Assembly: GCF_900096945.1 (NCBI RefSeq)
Contig: NZ_FMKA01000009.1
Coordinates: 62,001 to 126,000, forward strand
DNA from: Anaerobium acetethylicum
GTDB taxonomy: Bacteria; Bacillota; Clostridia; Lachnospirales; Lachnospiraceae
Direction: 5' to 3'
Length of the DNA stretch: 64,000 bases
Part shown: piece after piece, positions 25,452 to 34,330 of the stretch
Position numbering within the stretch: position 1 is the first letter of the stretch
Layout: every line of letters begins with the position of its first letter
Program-made: the position numbers and the translations under genes
The notes under the pieces: generated by a model
Databases searched by the model: none
What the model was told of the DNA's origin: nothing
What the model saw: the letters and a program-made list of their open reading frames with translations, nothing else

Positions 25452-26288
25452 ATGAGGATTGAGAAGGTAATCAACAACAACGTGGTAAGTGCAAGAGACC
25501 TGAATGACAGGGAAGTAGTCGTCATGGGGAAAGGCATTGGTTTTAAAGTAAAAGAAGGATGCGAAATCTGTGAGGATAAAATCGAAAAGATTTTTCATAT
25601 GGATAATCAAAATTCATCTGACATATTCAAGGAATTGCTGGTAAATCTGCCAATCGAGCATATCCAGGTATCGAGTGATATTATATCTTATGCAAAAGAC
25701 GTATTGAACAAAAAGCTAAATCAGAATATTTATATTACGTTGACGGATCATATTAATTTTGCCGTAGAACGGTTCAAGCAGGGAATGATGTTTCAGAACC
25801 CTCTTTTGTGGGAAGTGCAGAGCTTCTACCGTCAGGAATATCTGATCGGTGAATATGCTGTTGCCCTGATCAGAAAAGAGCTTGGGATATTCCTGCCTGT
25901 TGATGAAGTTGCGTCCATTGCTCTTCATATCGTCAATGCGGAATATGATACGTGCATGGGCGAAGCCATGAATATAACGAAAATGATACCGGTTGTTCTG
26001 GGGATTGTAAGAGAACATTTCAAGGCTGAAATTGATGAAAGGACCCTGCATTATGAACGTTTCATAACGCACCTTAAGTTTCTGGCCCAGAGAGTAGTAA
26101 AAAGCGAGCTTTTAGACAATAAAGAGACAGAGTTCAGGAGCATGATTGAAAAATTATACCCGGAAGAATATAAATGCAGTGAAGAAATCGCACAGTATAT
26201 TGGGGAACACTTCCAGCATCAGATAACAGGAGAAGAATTGGCATATCTTACCGTACATATCAGAAGAGTTGTATTGGCTGACAGCTAG
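25452..26288 (+). CDS. licT: LicT/BglG-family transcription antiterminator
   Basis: A 278-residue RNA-binding antiterminator. The N-terminal CAT domain (about 1-56, MRIEKVINNNVVSARD) binds the RAT hairpin. PRD1 and PRD2 follow, with the PTS-phosphorylated histidines at the positions known in LicT: His100 (TDHINF), His159 (ALHIVN), His207 (THLKF) and His269 (TVHIRR). Phosphorylation by EIIB-type components inactivates it, and HPr-dependent phosphorylation of PRD2 activates it, in studied homologues. It precedes and should control the EIIA, HPr-like and EIICB genes through the leader at 25204-25278. AGGAGAGG precedes the ATG. Confidence 0.93.
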   Translation: MRIEKVINNNVVSARDLNDREVVVMGKGIGFKVKEGCEICEDKIEKIFHMDNQNSSDIFKELLVNLPIEHIQVSSDIISYAKDVLNKKLNQNIYITLTDHINFAVERFKQGMMFQNPLLWEVQSFYRQEYLIGEYAVALIRKELGIFLPVDEVASIALHIVNAEYDTCMGEAMNITKMIPVVLGIVREHFKAEIDERTLHYERFITHLKFLAQRVVKSELLDNKETEFRSMIEKLYPEEYKCSEEIAQYIGEHFQHQITGEELAYLTVHIRRVVLADS

Positions 26289-26370
26289 TGCATTGTATTG
26301 ATTTAAAGCAGATATTTGTCATCCGCATATGGATTAGTTAAATGTTATAGAAAAGGATAAGGAGATAAAG

Positions 26371-26859
26371 ATGATTGACATTTTAAAAGGGTTATTTGGG
26401 AATAAGAAAGGCGTCATACAGTCGCCGATTGAAGGAAAAGCAGTTCCAATCAGTACTGTCAGCGATCCGACATTCGGAGAAGAAATCTTAGGAAAAGGAA
26501 TTGCAATTCAGCCTGCGAAAGGAAGAGTGGTGTCGCCGGTTGATGGTACAGTTGCTTTGATGTTCGATACGAAACATGCGGTTTCAATCGTCTCTGACGA
26601 TGGAGCTGAGATATTGATTCATATTGGCCTTGACACTGTAAAATTAAAAGGCAAACATTTTACAGCACATGCAAAAGCTGATGACAAAGTAAAGGCTGGA
26701 GATCTCCTCCTTGAATTTGACATAGATAAGATAGCGGCAGAAGGTTACGATGTAATCGCACCTGTAATCATCTGCAATACATCAGATTATGCCACGATTG
26801 ATACAGTGACTGGCAAAAACGTGAAAGAAAGGGACCGGATCATGGTTCTGAAAAAGTAG
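26371..26859 (+). CDS. PTS glucose-family EIIA component
   Basis: A 162-residue soluble EIIA of the glucose/GlcNAc family. It accepts phosphate from HPr and passes it to EIIB. The active-site histidine lies in ILIHIGLDTVKL (His84), with the supporting histidine in TKHAVSI (His69); SPVDGTV and FDIDKIAAEGYDV are also family features. It is a separate polypeptide rather than a fused domain, and the EIICB downstream lacks its own EIIA, so they form one transporter. AAGGAGA precedes the ATG. Confidence 0.95.
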   Translation: MIDILKGLFGNKKGVIQSPIEGKAVPISTVSDPTFGEEILGKGIAIQPAKGRVVSPVDGTVALMFDTKHAVSIVSDDGAEILIHIGLDTVKLKGKHFTAHAKADDKVKAGDLLLEFDIDKIAAEGYDVIAPVIICNTSDYATIDTVTGKNVKERDRIMVLKK

Positions 26860-26917
26860 GGCTTTCTATTAATTTTTTACATAAAGAAAGAACATTAAAT
26901 GGAAAGGGGGCAAAAGA

Positions 26918-27175
26918 GTGCAGGAAGTAAGACACGTAATCAACGACGAATTAGGATTGCACGCAAGACCCGCAGGGTTATTGGTAAAAACTGCAGGGGC
27001 ATTTGGATGCATGATTAAAGTCAGAAATGCGGCAAAAGAAGTTGATGCAAAAAGGATTATGGGTGTTATGGGACTTGGCGCCAAACAAGGCGATGAAGTT
27101 ATGTTTACTTTCGAAGGAGAAGACGAGGTAGACGCAGCAGAAACGGTAGCAAAATTTTTGCAAGAAAATTTGTAG
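26918..27175 (+). CDS. HPr-family phosphocarrier with Arg at the Ser46 position
   Basis: An 85-residue HPr-like protein. The PEP-dependent phosphorylation site is intact: His15 in LGLHARPAG. At position 46, where Gram-positive HPr carries the HPr kinase/phosphorylase target serine (KSIMGVMSLG), this protein reads KRIMGVMGLG, with Arg46 in place of Ser. It can therefore act as a phosphocarrier but should not be regulated by Ser46 phosphorylation or serve as the Ser46-phosphorylated CcpA co-repressor. It starts at GTG behind AAAGGGGG. The gene lies within the PTS operon, so it is probably a dedicated HPr for this EIIA/EIICB; the general HPr would be encoded elsewhere. Confidence 0.93.
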   Translation: MQEVRHVINDELGLHARPAGLLVKTAGAFGCMIKVRNAAKEVDAKRIMGVMGLGAKQGDEVMFTFEGEDEVDAAETVAKFLQENL

Positions 27176-27252
27176 CTATAGCAAAAACAGAAGCAACAAT
27201 GCGTGATGGCTGCAGAAGGCAGCAACGCTAGAAGAAAGGGGCAGTTTTTATT

Positions 27253-28701
27253 ATGATGAAGTATCTTCAGAAATTAGGTAAATCTTTGATGTTACCTGTA
27301 GCAACACTCCCTGTTGCCGGTATCCTTATGGGTATTGGTTACTGGATCGATCCAACCGGATGGGGTGGAAACAGCGCTGTTGCAGCATTCCTGCTGAAAG
27401 CAGGCGGAGCAATTATTGACAACATGGCAATTCTTTTTGCAATCGGTGTCGCTGTCGGTATGGCCGATGACAACGATGGAACAGCTGCTCTGGCAGGCCT
27501 TGTTTCATGGCTGATGCTTACAACTCTTTTATCCACAGGTGCAGTTGCAATGTTCAGGGGAATTCCTGTTGAAGAAGTTCCTGCGGCATTTGGAAAAACA
27601 CAGACCCAGTTCATTGGTATCCTTTGCGGTATCATTGGTTCGACATGCTACAACAAATTCAAGAACACGAAATTACCTGATTTCCTTGCATTCTTCAGTG
27701 GCAAGAGAAGTGTTGCCATCGTTACAGCTGGATTTACAATCGTGGCAGCGCTGGTATTATACTTCGTATGGCCTATCATTTTTGGAGGATTAGTAGCATT
27801 CGGTAAAGGAATCCTTGGTTTAGGCGCTCTTGGTGCCGGCATCTACGGTTTCCTCAACAGATTACTGATACCTTTCGGCCTTCATCACGCTCTCAACTCA
27901 GTATTCTGGTTTGATGTTGCAGGTATCAATGACTTAGGAAACTTCTGGTCAGGAGAAGGTACATTAGGTACTACAGGACAGTACATGGCAGGATTCTTCC
28001 CTGTTATGATGTTTGGTCTTCCGGCAGCAGCTTTGGCTATGTACCATACGGCTAAAGACAACAAGAAAAAAGTTGCAGCAGGTTTATTGGGAGCAGCAGC
28101 TCTCTGTTCATTCTTCACAGGTGTTACAGAACCATTAGAATTTGCATTCATGTTCTTAGCACCAGCATTATATGCAGTACATGCATTATTAACAGGTATT
28201 TCAGTTGCACTTGTTGCTATGCTTCCAGCAAGAGCAGGATTCCAGTTCAGCGCAGGTTTAGTCGATTTTGCGTTAAGCTTCAAAGCACCAATGGCACAGA
28301 ACCCATTATTACTCCTTCCAATCGGTCTTGTATTTGGCGGAATCTACTATGCAGTATTCAGATTTGTAATCACTGCATTTAACCTTAAGACTCCAGGCAG
28401 GGAAGATGATGATATTACTGATGAAGAAATGAACGTCAGATTAGCAAACAATGACTACACAGGAATCGCAGCTACTGTTTTGGCAGGACTTGGTGGAAAA
28501 TCAAACATAACCAGCGTTGACAACTGTATTACTAGACTTCGTCTGGAAATCAAAGATTATACAAAAATTGATGAAAAGAAAATCAAATCAGCAGGCGTAG
28601 CAGGCGTTATCAGACCAAGTAAAAACAGTGTTCAGGTTATCGTTGGAACACAGGTGCAGTTTGTTGCTGACGAATTCAAGAAAATGCTTAAAAACGCTTA
28701 A
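27253..28701 (+). CDS. PTS EIICB transporter, N-acetylglucosamine (NagE)-like
   Basis: A 482-residue PTS permease. The EIIC membrane domain (about 1-380) matches the glucose/GlcNAc superfamily. Several stretches are closest to NagE, among them LPDFLAFFSGKRSVAIVTA, GALGAGIYGFLNRLLIPFGLHHALN and FTGVTEPLEFAFMFLAP, and the linker FNLKTPGRED is NagE-like. The EIIB domain at the C-terminus carries the phosphocysteine in DNCITRLRLE (about Cys425). No EIIA domain is fused; the separate EIIA upstream supplies it. GlcNAc is the best substrate guess, glucose the alternative. A second ATG at 27256 is equally possible as the start. A terminator follows at 28773-28818. Confidence 0.9.
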   Translation: MMKYLQKLGKSLMLPVATLPVAGILMGIGYWIDPTGWGGNSAVAAFLLKAGGAIIDNMAILFAIGVAVGMADDNDGTAALAGLVSWLMLTTLLSTGAVAMFRGIPVEEVPAAFGKTQTQFIGILCGIIGSTCYNKFKNTKLPDFLAFFSGKRSVAIVTAGFTIVAALVLYFVWPIIFGGLVAFGKGILGLGALGAGIYGFLNRLLIPFGLHHALNSVFWFDVAGINDLGNFWSGEGTLGTTGQYMAGFFPVMMFGLPAAALAMYHTAKDNKKKVAAGLLGAAALCSFFTGVTEPLEFAFMFLAPALYAVHALLTGISVALVAMLPARAGFQFSAGLVDFALSFKAPMAQNPLLLLPIGLVFGGIYYAVFRFVITAFNLKTPGREDDDITDEEMNVRLANNDYTGIAATVLAGLGGKSNITSVDNCITRLRLEIKDYTKIDEKKIKSAGVAGVIRPSKNSVQVIVGTQVQFVADEFKKMLKNA

Positions 28702-28772
28702 TTAGCGTAGTAACAGGCATTTGTACAGGGAATTAATAAGTAAGACGATGTTTGGACAAGCATTGTAAAAAG

Positions 28773-28818
28773 GGGATATCTCAGACTGCTTGGGGGAGTA
28801 GTCTGGGGTGTCCTTTTT
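28773..28818 (+). terminator. Intrinsic terminator after the PTS operon
   Basis: A stem formed by GGATATCTCAGACT and AGTCTGGGGTGTCC (with G-U pairs and a mismatch) is followed by TTTTT. The four-hairpin repeat module begins immediately after it. Confidence 0.8.
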
Positions 28819-28820
28819 AA

Positions 28821-28948
28821 ATTCATAAGAAATTCTTCGGATTTCCTATGAATTAGAAACGCTCCGCGAGGAGGCGCATGACGCGCAAGAAGAATATGTC
28901 GCAGAAGCGACCGCGCGTCAGCGCAAGAGTTTCACAAGCAAAACTCTT
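28821..28948 (+). repeat. Four-hairpin structured repeat module (copy 1)
   Basis: Four consecutive hairpins can be drawn. (a) ATTCATAAGAAATTC / GGATTTCCTATGAAT. (b) CGCTCC-GCGA-GGAGGCG with a GNRA-type loop. (c) TGACGCGC / GCGCGTCA enclosing GTCGC-AGAA-GCGAC. (d) AAGAGTTT / AAACTCTT. The second copy at 56864-56991 keeps every stem while its bases differ, including C-G to A-T in stem (c) and an almost fully replaced but still paired stem (a). It carries no ORF. Function unknown; it may be a small RNA, a 3' RNA element or a mobile repeat. Confidence 0.75.
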
Positions 28949-29027
28949 TATTCTTTAATAATCGGCAATATGAGTGAAAAAGCGGACACAAAAAACTATA
29001 TAATATATTAAGGAAAAGGTGAAGAAT

Positions 29028-29795
29028 ATGTTGGCAGCAGAAAGGTACATAAAAATATTAGAACTGATAAACAGAACCGGCAGCGTACAGGTTGATCAAC
29101 TTTCGGCTATATTGGAAGTCAGCCCAATGACCATAAGAAGGGATCTTGAAAAACTTCAGGCGTGCAATAAAATTGAACGGTGTCACGGTGGTGCTGTGAT
29201 CAAGAAGGAGATACAGTTTGGTTCAAAGGAACATGACCACAGAAATGAGAAAATTGAAATCGCAAAGAAATGTGCAGAATATGTAACGCCAGGCAGTTCT
29301 GTGTTTCTGGATGCAGGGACCACCACATACGAAATAGCACTTCTTATCCAGAATGTCGAAAACCTCACAGTGCTTACAAATGATCTTGAAATAGCGGCTC
29401 TTTTTAAAAAGACTGATGCTGAGATTGTTGTGTGCGGAGGTCATGTCAATAAGGAAAATGGAAGAATTTATGGATATCTGGCGAATCAGATGATTGAGAA
29501 TTTTCATCTGAATATAGGATTTTTTGGCGCAGGATCTATTGATGAAAGCTATAATGTACTGACTGCAGATGTAGATAAGGCGTCTTTTAACAGGCTTATT
29601 ATGGAAAAATGCCAGAGGACTTTTCTTGCAATAGATGAATCGAAATTCACAAGTAAGGCAATGTTCAGAATCAATAATTTCAAGGACTACACAGGGATTA
29701 TTACCAATAAGATATACAGTCAGGATGAAATGGGAAAAATGGAAGATTTGGGCATAAATCTAACATTTGCATACATCTTGTCAAATATTTGTTAG
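29028..29795 (+). CDS. DeoR-family transcriptional regulator
   Basis: A 255-residue repressor-type regulator. The N-terminal winged helix reads RYIKILELINRTGSVQVDQLSAILEVSPMTIRRDLEKL, followed by the family HGGAV motif. The C-terminal part is the DeoRC sugar-phosphate-binding (ribose-5-phosphate-isomerase-like) domain, with FLDAGTTTYEIA, LTNDLEIA and a DESKF-type motif. I chose the ATG at 29028, after AAAAGGTGA; a GTG at 29019 would add three residues. A terminator follows at 29915-29957. Its target is not obvious: the PTS operon upstream already has LicT control, and the opp operon downstream has its own promoter. Confidence 0.92.
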   Translation: MLAAERYIKILELINRTGSVQVDQLSAILEVSPMTIRRDLEKLQACNKIERCHGGAVIKKEIQFGSKEHDHRNEKIEIAKKCAEYVTPGSSVFLDAGTTTYEIALLIQNVENLTVLTNDLEIAALFKKTDAEIVVCGGHVNKENGRIYGYLANQMIENFHLNIGFFGAGSIDESYNVLTADVDKASFNRLIMEKCQRTFLAIDESKFTSKAMFRINNFKDYTGIITNKIYSQDEMGKMEDLGINLTFAYILSNIC

Positions 29796-29914
29796 TTATA
29801 TAAGAGAAACAGAAAATACGGTATCGCTGAGAAATAAATCATATAAAGCGATGCTTGCACATATTGATATTCGTTCTTAATAAGGGGTGTTATCTTATTT
29901 TTAAAGGGTGAAGG

Positions 29915-29957
29915 AAAAAGTCTGGAAAGCCATGTAAAAAGGAGTTCTGGACTTTTT
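29915..29957 (+). terminator. Intrinsic terminator after the DeoR-family gene
   Basis: AAAAAGTCTGGAA pairs along its whole length with TTCTGGACTTTTT (two G-U pairs), with the T-run forming the end of the stem. It could work in both directions. Confidence 0.7.
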
Positions 29958-30111
29958 ATGTGGAAGTAGATCATGTGTTTCAGTCATGCATAAAACATAT
30001 AATCTTTTGTCTCTTGCATCATATTATAGAATACCGGTTATATATATAAGCTGAATTAATAAATGCAACAACAAATATGCACAAATTATATAACTGAAAT
30101 GTTTGCGCTTG

Positions 30112-30140
30112 TTGACATTCGTTGACAATAAGGGTTATTA
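30112..30140 (+). promoter_or_regulatory. Probable promoter of the opp operon
   Basis: TTGACA (30112-30117) and TTATTA (30135-30140) are spaced by 17 nt. A second TTGACA begins 10 nt later (30122), so GTTGACA occurs twice in tandem. This could give overlapping promoters or shift the start site. Confidence 0.55.
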
Positions 30141-30208
30141 TTATGTGTGGAGTTTTTTTAAAATGAAAAAAATTTCAAAAAAATAAACAAGTTAGGTAGG
30201 TTGAGTTT

Positions 30209-31129
30209 ATGGCAAAGTACATAGTGAAGCGAATTTTCGGAGCCGTTATTACTATATTTATTGCAGCAACAATCACGTTTCTATTAATGAAATTTGTACC
30301 GGGCAGCCCATTTACGTCTGAGAAGACAAACGAAATTGCAGAGGCCGCACTGAATGAGAAATATGGTCTTGATAAGCCTGTTTATGTGCAGTACGGAAAG
30401 TATTTGAATCAGCTTATACATGGTGATCTTGGCGTAAGCTACAAAATCCAGAAAAACGTTCCAGTTGTAGATATTATCAAACAGTCGTTTCCAGTTTCAG
30501 CGAAAATCGGCGGAATCGCAATTCTTTTCGCAGTTTTGTTTGGAGTTCCGATTGGCTGTGTTGCTGCCCTTAAAAGGGGAAAAGTCCTGGATGGAATTAT
30601 ACGAGTCGTATCGACTACAGGAATCGCTATACCCGGATTTGTTCTCGCAACAGGCTCTATGCTTCTTTTTTCAATTGAATTGAAATGGCTGCCTACATAT
30701 GGCCTCGATAAGCCTTCGAGTTATATTCTGCCGGTATTCACCCTGGGATTTTATCCGATGTGCTATATCGCAAGAATCATGAGATCCAGTATGCTTGAAG
30801 CACTTGGACAGGATTACATCAGGACCGCAAGAGCGAAAGGAATGACACAGTTCATCACGACATTCAAACATGCTATGAAAAACTCCCTTATTCCGGTTAT
30901 TACCTACTTCGGACCACTTGTTGCGTATACGCTTACAGGCGGCTTTGTTGTTGAAAAGGTCTTCAATATCAATGGACTGGGAAGATATTTCATCAAATCT
31001 ATTGAAAACAGGGATTACAATATTATCATGGGTACAACTGTGTTCCTTGCAACACTGATTATTTTAATGAACCTTGTGTGCGACATACTGTACAAGGTAG
31101 TTGATCCAAGAATTAAATTAGACCAGTAG
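30209..31129 (+). CDS. oppB: Oligopeptide/dipeptide ABC transporter permease OppB
   Basis: A 306-residue inner-membrane permease with the OppB/DppB layout. The first helix is at about 10-30 (RIFGAVITIFIAATITFLLM). A long external loop contains NEKYGLDKPVYVQYGKYL and GDLGVSY. A cluster of helices follows, and the EAA-like loop reads EALGQDYIRTARAKGM. It begins a five-gene operon (B-C-D-F-A) and forms the membrane pore with OppC. GTTAGGTAGG lies upstream of the start. Whether the substrate is oligopeptide, dipeptide or another small ligand cannot be decided from this subunit. Confidence 0.93.
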   Translation: MAKYIVKRIFGAVITIFIAATITFLLMKFVPGSPFTSEKTNEIAEAALNEKYGLDKPVYVQYGKYLNQLIHGDLGVSYKIQKNVPVVDIIKQSFPVSAKIGGIAILFAVLFGVPIGCVAALKRGKVLDGIIRVVSTTGIAIPGFVLATGSMLLFSIELKWLPTYGLDKPSSYILPVFTLGFYPMCYIARIMRSSMLEALGQDYIRTARAKGMTQFITTFKHAMKNSLIPVITYFGPLVAYTLTGGFVVEKVFNINGLGRYFIKSIENRDYNIIMGTTVFLATLIILMNLVCDILYKVVDPRIKLDQ

Positions 31130-31143
31130 AAAGGAGCAGAATC

Positions 31144-32151
31144 ATGATTTTAAAAAATACAAAAATATTCAGTAATCAGATTGAAGTTTGTGCAGATGAT
31201 TTTGCACCGGCTACGAACAAAGAGAAGAGCAATCTCGTGACCCTTGGCGAAAACACCAGTTACTGGCAGGATGCATGGAGAAGGCTTAAACAGAATAAAA
31301 TCGCAATGGTATCCCTTGTGATCATCGCAATCGTGTTTATCTTTGCAATTGTGGGTCCGTTATTGAGCCCATATACATATGATCAGCAGGTAAGAGGGGA
31401 TGAAAATCTTTTCCCCTGCCTCAAACATCCATTTGGAACAGATAATCTGGGACGTGACCTTCTGGTAAGGACTATGATAGGCTCCAGAATCTCGCTCCTG
31501 ATCGGTGTGGGAGCATCTGTGCTCGTCCTTGTCATCGGTTCCATCTATGGTGCGATTTCAGGACTTATAGGCGGAAAAGTGGATACAGTTATGATGAGAA
31601 TTGTGGAAGTAATCTATTCCCTTCCTGACATGCTGGTCATCATTCTTCTCCGTATCGTATTAAATGATCCACTGCAGAAAGCTTTTGACAGCGGAAGCTT
31701 TTTGGGCGGTCTCCAGATCTTAGGCCCTGGTATCATAGCCATGTTCATCGTATATGGCCTCCTATACTGGGTAGGCATGGCGAGAATCGTGCGTGGCCAG
31801 GTTTTACAGTTAAAGGAAATGGAATTCGTGAATGCAGCGCGCGCACTTGGTGCTGATAATAAGAGACTTATTAAAAAACATCTGCTTCCAAATTGCGTCG
31901 GTCAGCTTGTTGTTACAACAATGCTTCAGATACCGTCAGCAATCTTCACGGAAGCATTCCTGAGCTTTTTAGGGATAGGCGTCAGCAAGCCGCTTGCCAG
32001 TCTTGGTTCTTTGGCATCAGAGGCCCTGAACGGTATTTCATCCTATCCATACCGATTATTATTCCCTGCGGCAACAATCAGTATCATCATTCTGGCGTTC
32101 AACTTATTCGGCGACGGACTAAGGGATGCGCTTGATCCAAGATTAAAGTAA
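31144..32151 (+). CDS. oppC: Oligopeptide/dipeptide ABC transporter permease OppC
   Basis: A 335-residue partner permease of OppB. A hydrophilic N-terminal extension of about 45 residues precedes the OppC/DppC N-terminal signature (WRRLKQNKIAMVSLVII). HPFGTDNLGRDLLVRTMIG, typical of the family, follows, then several helices and the EAA-like loop EMEFVNAARALGAD. GAAAGGAG sits before the start, 14 nt after oppB ends. The protein works in the cytoplasmic membrane with OppB and the two ATPases encoded next. Confidence 0.93.
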   Translation: MILKNTKIFSNQIEVCADDFAPATNKEKSNLVTLGENTSYWQDAWRRLKQNKIAMVSLVIIAIVFIFAIVGPLLSPYTYDQQVRGDENLFPCLKHPFGTDNLGRDLLVRTMIGSRISLLIGVGASVLVLVIGSIYGAISGLIGGKVDTVMMRIVEVIYSLPDMLVIILLRIVLNDPLQKAFDSGSFLGGLQILGPGIIAMFIVYGLLYWVGMARIVRGQVLQLKEMEFVNAARALGADNKRLIKKHLLPNCVGQLVVTTMLQIPSAIFTEAFLSFLGIGVSKPLASLGSLASEALNGISSYPYRLLFPAATISIIILAFNLFGDGLRDALDPRLK

Positions 32152-32166
32152 GAAGGAGGACATATC

Positions 32167-33177
32167 ATGGCAGAAACAAATAACCAGTCATTATTAAGCG
32201 TGAATGATTTAGAAGTGTCTTTCTTTACTTACGCAGGTGAAGTTAAGGCAGTACGTAAAATATCATACGATTTGAAATTCGGCGAGGTAATGGGAATTGT
32301 CGGCGAGTCCGGAAGCGGGAAATCAGTTTCTTCCTTCGGTCTTATGGGCATCATCCCGGAGCCAGGGAAAATAATAGGCGGAAGCATAGTTTTCGAAGGC
32401 CGCGACATTACAAAGATGTCGGAGAAAGAACTGATAAAGATCCGGGGAAAAGAAGTGAGCATGATTTTTCAGGATCCCATGACTTCACTGAATCCTGTTT
32501 TTACAGTGGGCAACCAGATCGATGAATCATTAAGGAAGCATACAGAGCTCAACAAGGAACAGAGAAAAGAACGAATCATCGAACTGTTCAAACTTGTGGG
32601 CATCAATCAGCCTGAAAAAAGGATCAAGCAATATCCGCATGAATTTTCAGGCGGCATGAGGCAGCGTGTCATGATTGCCATGGCGCTTGCATGTAATCCA
32701 AAACTCCTCATTGCCGATGAACCGACGACTGCTCTCGATGTTACCATTCAGGCGCAGATCCTGGAACTTTTAAAAGAACTCAGGAACAAGATCAACATGT
32801 CAATCATTTTCATTACCCATGATCTCGGCGTTGTGTCTGAAATCTGCGATAAAGTGGCTGTCATGTATGCCGGAAACATCATTGAAAGAGGAAGTATAGA
32901 CGATATCTTCTACAATCCGAAACACCCGTACACCTGGGGACTTCTTAAGTCGGTCCCAAAAATCAACGCAGATGAACATGAACGTCTTATCCCGATAGAG
33001 GGTACCCCGGTCGATTTGATCAATCCGCCGCAAGGTTGTGCATTTGCACCAAGATGCGAACATTGCATGAAAATCTGTCTGACAAAGAAACCGCCTGTCT
33101 GCCAGGTGGGAGAGAATCACGAAGCGTTATGCTGGCTGAGCGTGAAAGAAGAATTTGAAAAGGAGGCCAGCAAATAA
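32167..33177 (+). CDS. oppD: Oligopeptide ABC transporter ATP-binding protein OppD
   Basis: A 336-residue ABC ATPase with Walker A GESGSGKS (about 46-53), a Q-loop region with IFQDPMTSLNPVF, signature HEFSGGMRQR, Walker B LLIADEPTTALD and the H-loop THDLG. The C-terminal extension holds four cysteines in CAFAPRCEHCMKIC, the conserved motif of OppD/F proteins, where some homologues bind an Fe-S cluster or zinc. It overlaps oppF by one nucleotide (TAATGG), so the two ATPases are translated together as a heterodimer. Confidence 0.95.
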   Translation: MAETNNQSLLSVNDLEVSFFTYAGEVKAVRKISYDLKFGEVMGIVGESGSGKSVSSFGLMGIIPEPGKIIGGSIVFEGRDITKMSEKELIKIRGKEVSMIFQDPMTSLNPVFTVGNQIDESLRKHTELNKEQRKERIIELFKLVGINQPEKRIKQYPHEFSGGMRQRVMIAMALACNPKLLIADEPTTALDVTIQAQILELLKELRNKINMSIIFITHDLGVVSEICDKVAVMYAGNIIERGSIDDIFYNPKHPYTWGLLKSVPKINADEHERLIPIEGTPVDLINPPQGCAFAPRCEHCMKICLTKKPPVCQVGENHEALCWLSVKEEFEKEASK

Positions 33178-34157
33178 TGGGTACGATCAATAACAATGAA
33201 AAGCTTATAGAGATTAAAAATCTGAAAAAATATTTCCCGATCAAAGAGGGATTTTTCAAGACAAATCATGTGAAAGCTGTTGATGATGTAAGCCTTTTCA
33301 TAAGAAAAGGTGAAACCTTAGGTCTTGTAGGAGAGAGCGGCTGCGGCAAGACCACTCTTGGAAGAACTATTTTGAGGCTTCATGAACCGACAGAAGGCCA
33401 GATTTTCTATGACGGAAAAGACATAACTCATGTGGACATGCTTCCATACAGAAGAAAAATGCAGATTATTTTCCAGGATCCTTATGCATCACTCGATCCC
33501 CGAATGACAGTGGGAGATATTATAGGGGAACCGCTGGATATCCATAAAATGTACAGCTCAAAAGAGGAAAGAAAAAACAAGATTTATAAGCTTCTTGAAA
33601 CGGTGGGATTAAATGCCGAACATGCTAACCGTTTTCCACATGAATTTTCAGGCGGACAGAGACAGAGGATCGGTATTGCAAGGGCTCTGGCTGTAGAGCC
33701 GGAATTCATCGTATGTGATGAGCCTATTTCAGCCCTTGACGTTTCAATCCAGGCACAGGTCGTAAACATGCTTGAAGATCTGCAGGCGGAGCGTGGATTT
33801 ACCTATCTCTTTATAGCCCATGATCTTTCGGTTGTGAAGCATATCAGCAATAGAATCGGTGTCATGTACCTTGGACATCTTGTAGAATTGACAGATAGCA
33901 GGGAATTATATAAAAATCCTATGCATCCATATACACAGACTCTGCTTTCGGCAATTCCGGTTGCTGATCCGGAGGTGAGCAGAAGCAGGAAACGTATCGT
34001 TTTAGAAGGGGATATTCCAAGCCCTCTGAATCCGCCAAGCGGATGTCCGTTCAGGACAAGATGCCCACGTGCGACGGAAATCTGTTCACAGGTTACGCCA
34101 GAATTGAAGGAATATGGAACGGAACATTTTGTTGCATGCCATAATTTGGAAGTATAA
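33177..34157 (+). CDS. oppF: Oligopeptide ABC transporter ATP-binding protein OppF
   Basis: A 326-residue ATPase partner of OppD. Walker A is GESGCGKT, the Q-loop region FQDPYASLDPRM, the signature HEFSGGQRQR, Walker B FIVCDEPISALD and the H-loop AHDLS. The C-terminal motif CPFRTRCPRATEIC matches the OppF family. The start codon overlaps the oppD stop. The binding-protein gene follows after a 173-nt gap that may contain an RNA-processing site or a weak promoter. Confidence 0.95.
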   Translation: MGTINNNEKLIEIKNLKKYFPIKEGFFKTNHVKAVDDVSLFIRKGETLGLVGESGCGKTTLGRTILRLHEPTEGQIFYDGKDITHVDMLPYRRKMQIIFQDPYASLDPRMTVGDIIGEPLDIHKMYSSKEERKNKIYKLLETVGLNAEHANRFPHEFSGGQRQRIGIARALAVEPEFIVCDEPISALDVSIQAQVVNMLEDLQAERGFTYLFIAHDLSVVKHISNRIGVMYLGHLVELTDSRELYKNPMHPYTQTLLSAIPVADPEVSRSRKRIVLEGDIPSPLNPPSGCPFRTRCPRATEICSQVTPELKEYGTEHFVACHNLEV

Positions 34158-34330
34158 GTAACAAGCTGCCAGACGGCAGGCCGGATAAGGGAGTATCTGG
34201 TTTTTGATATGGGGTATTCAAATATCATCAAGTGCTATATATGCCATAAGGCTTCTATAGAACTGCCCGTGTCTCCAAAGACAGAAAGACAGAAAGGCAG
34301 AAAATACACCAAAAACAAGGAGGAACACAA

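Larger units (their letters stand above)
29796..30208 (+). other. 413-bp region between deoR-type gene and opp operon
   Basis: It contains the terminator at 29915-29957 and the opp promoter around 30112-30140. The rest is A/T-rich with no coding frame of convincing character. Confidence 0.6.

Noticed and set aside
25355-25462. 35-codon leader ORF before licT
   Set aside because: Only a GGGGG run precedes it and no regulatory peptide features are seen; kept as a remark in the leader entry rather than as a gene.
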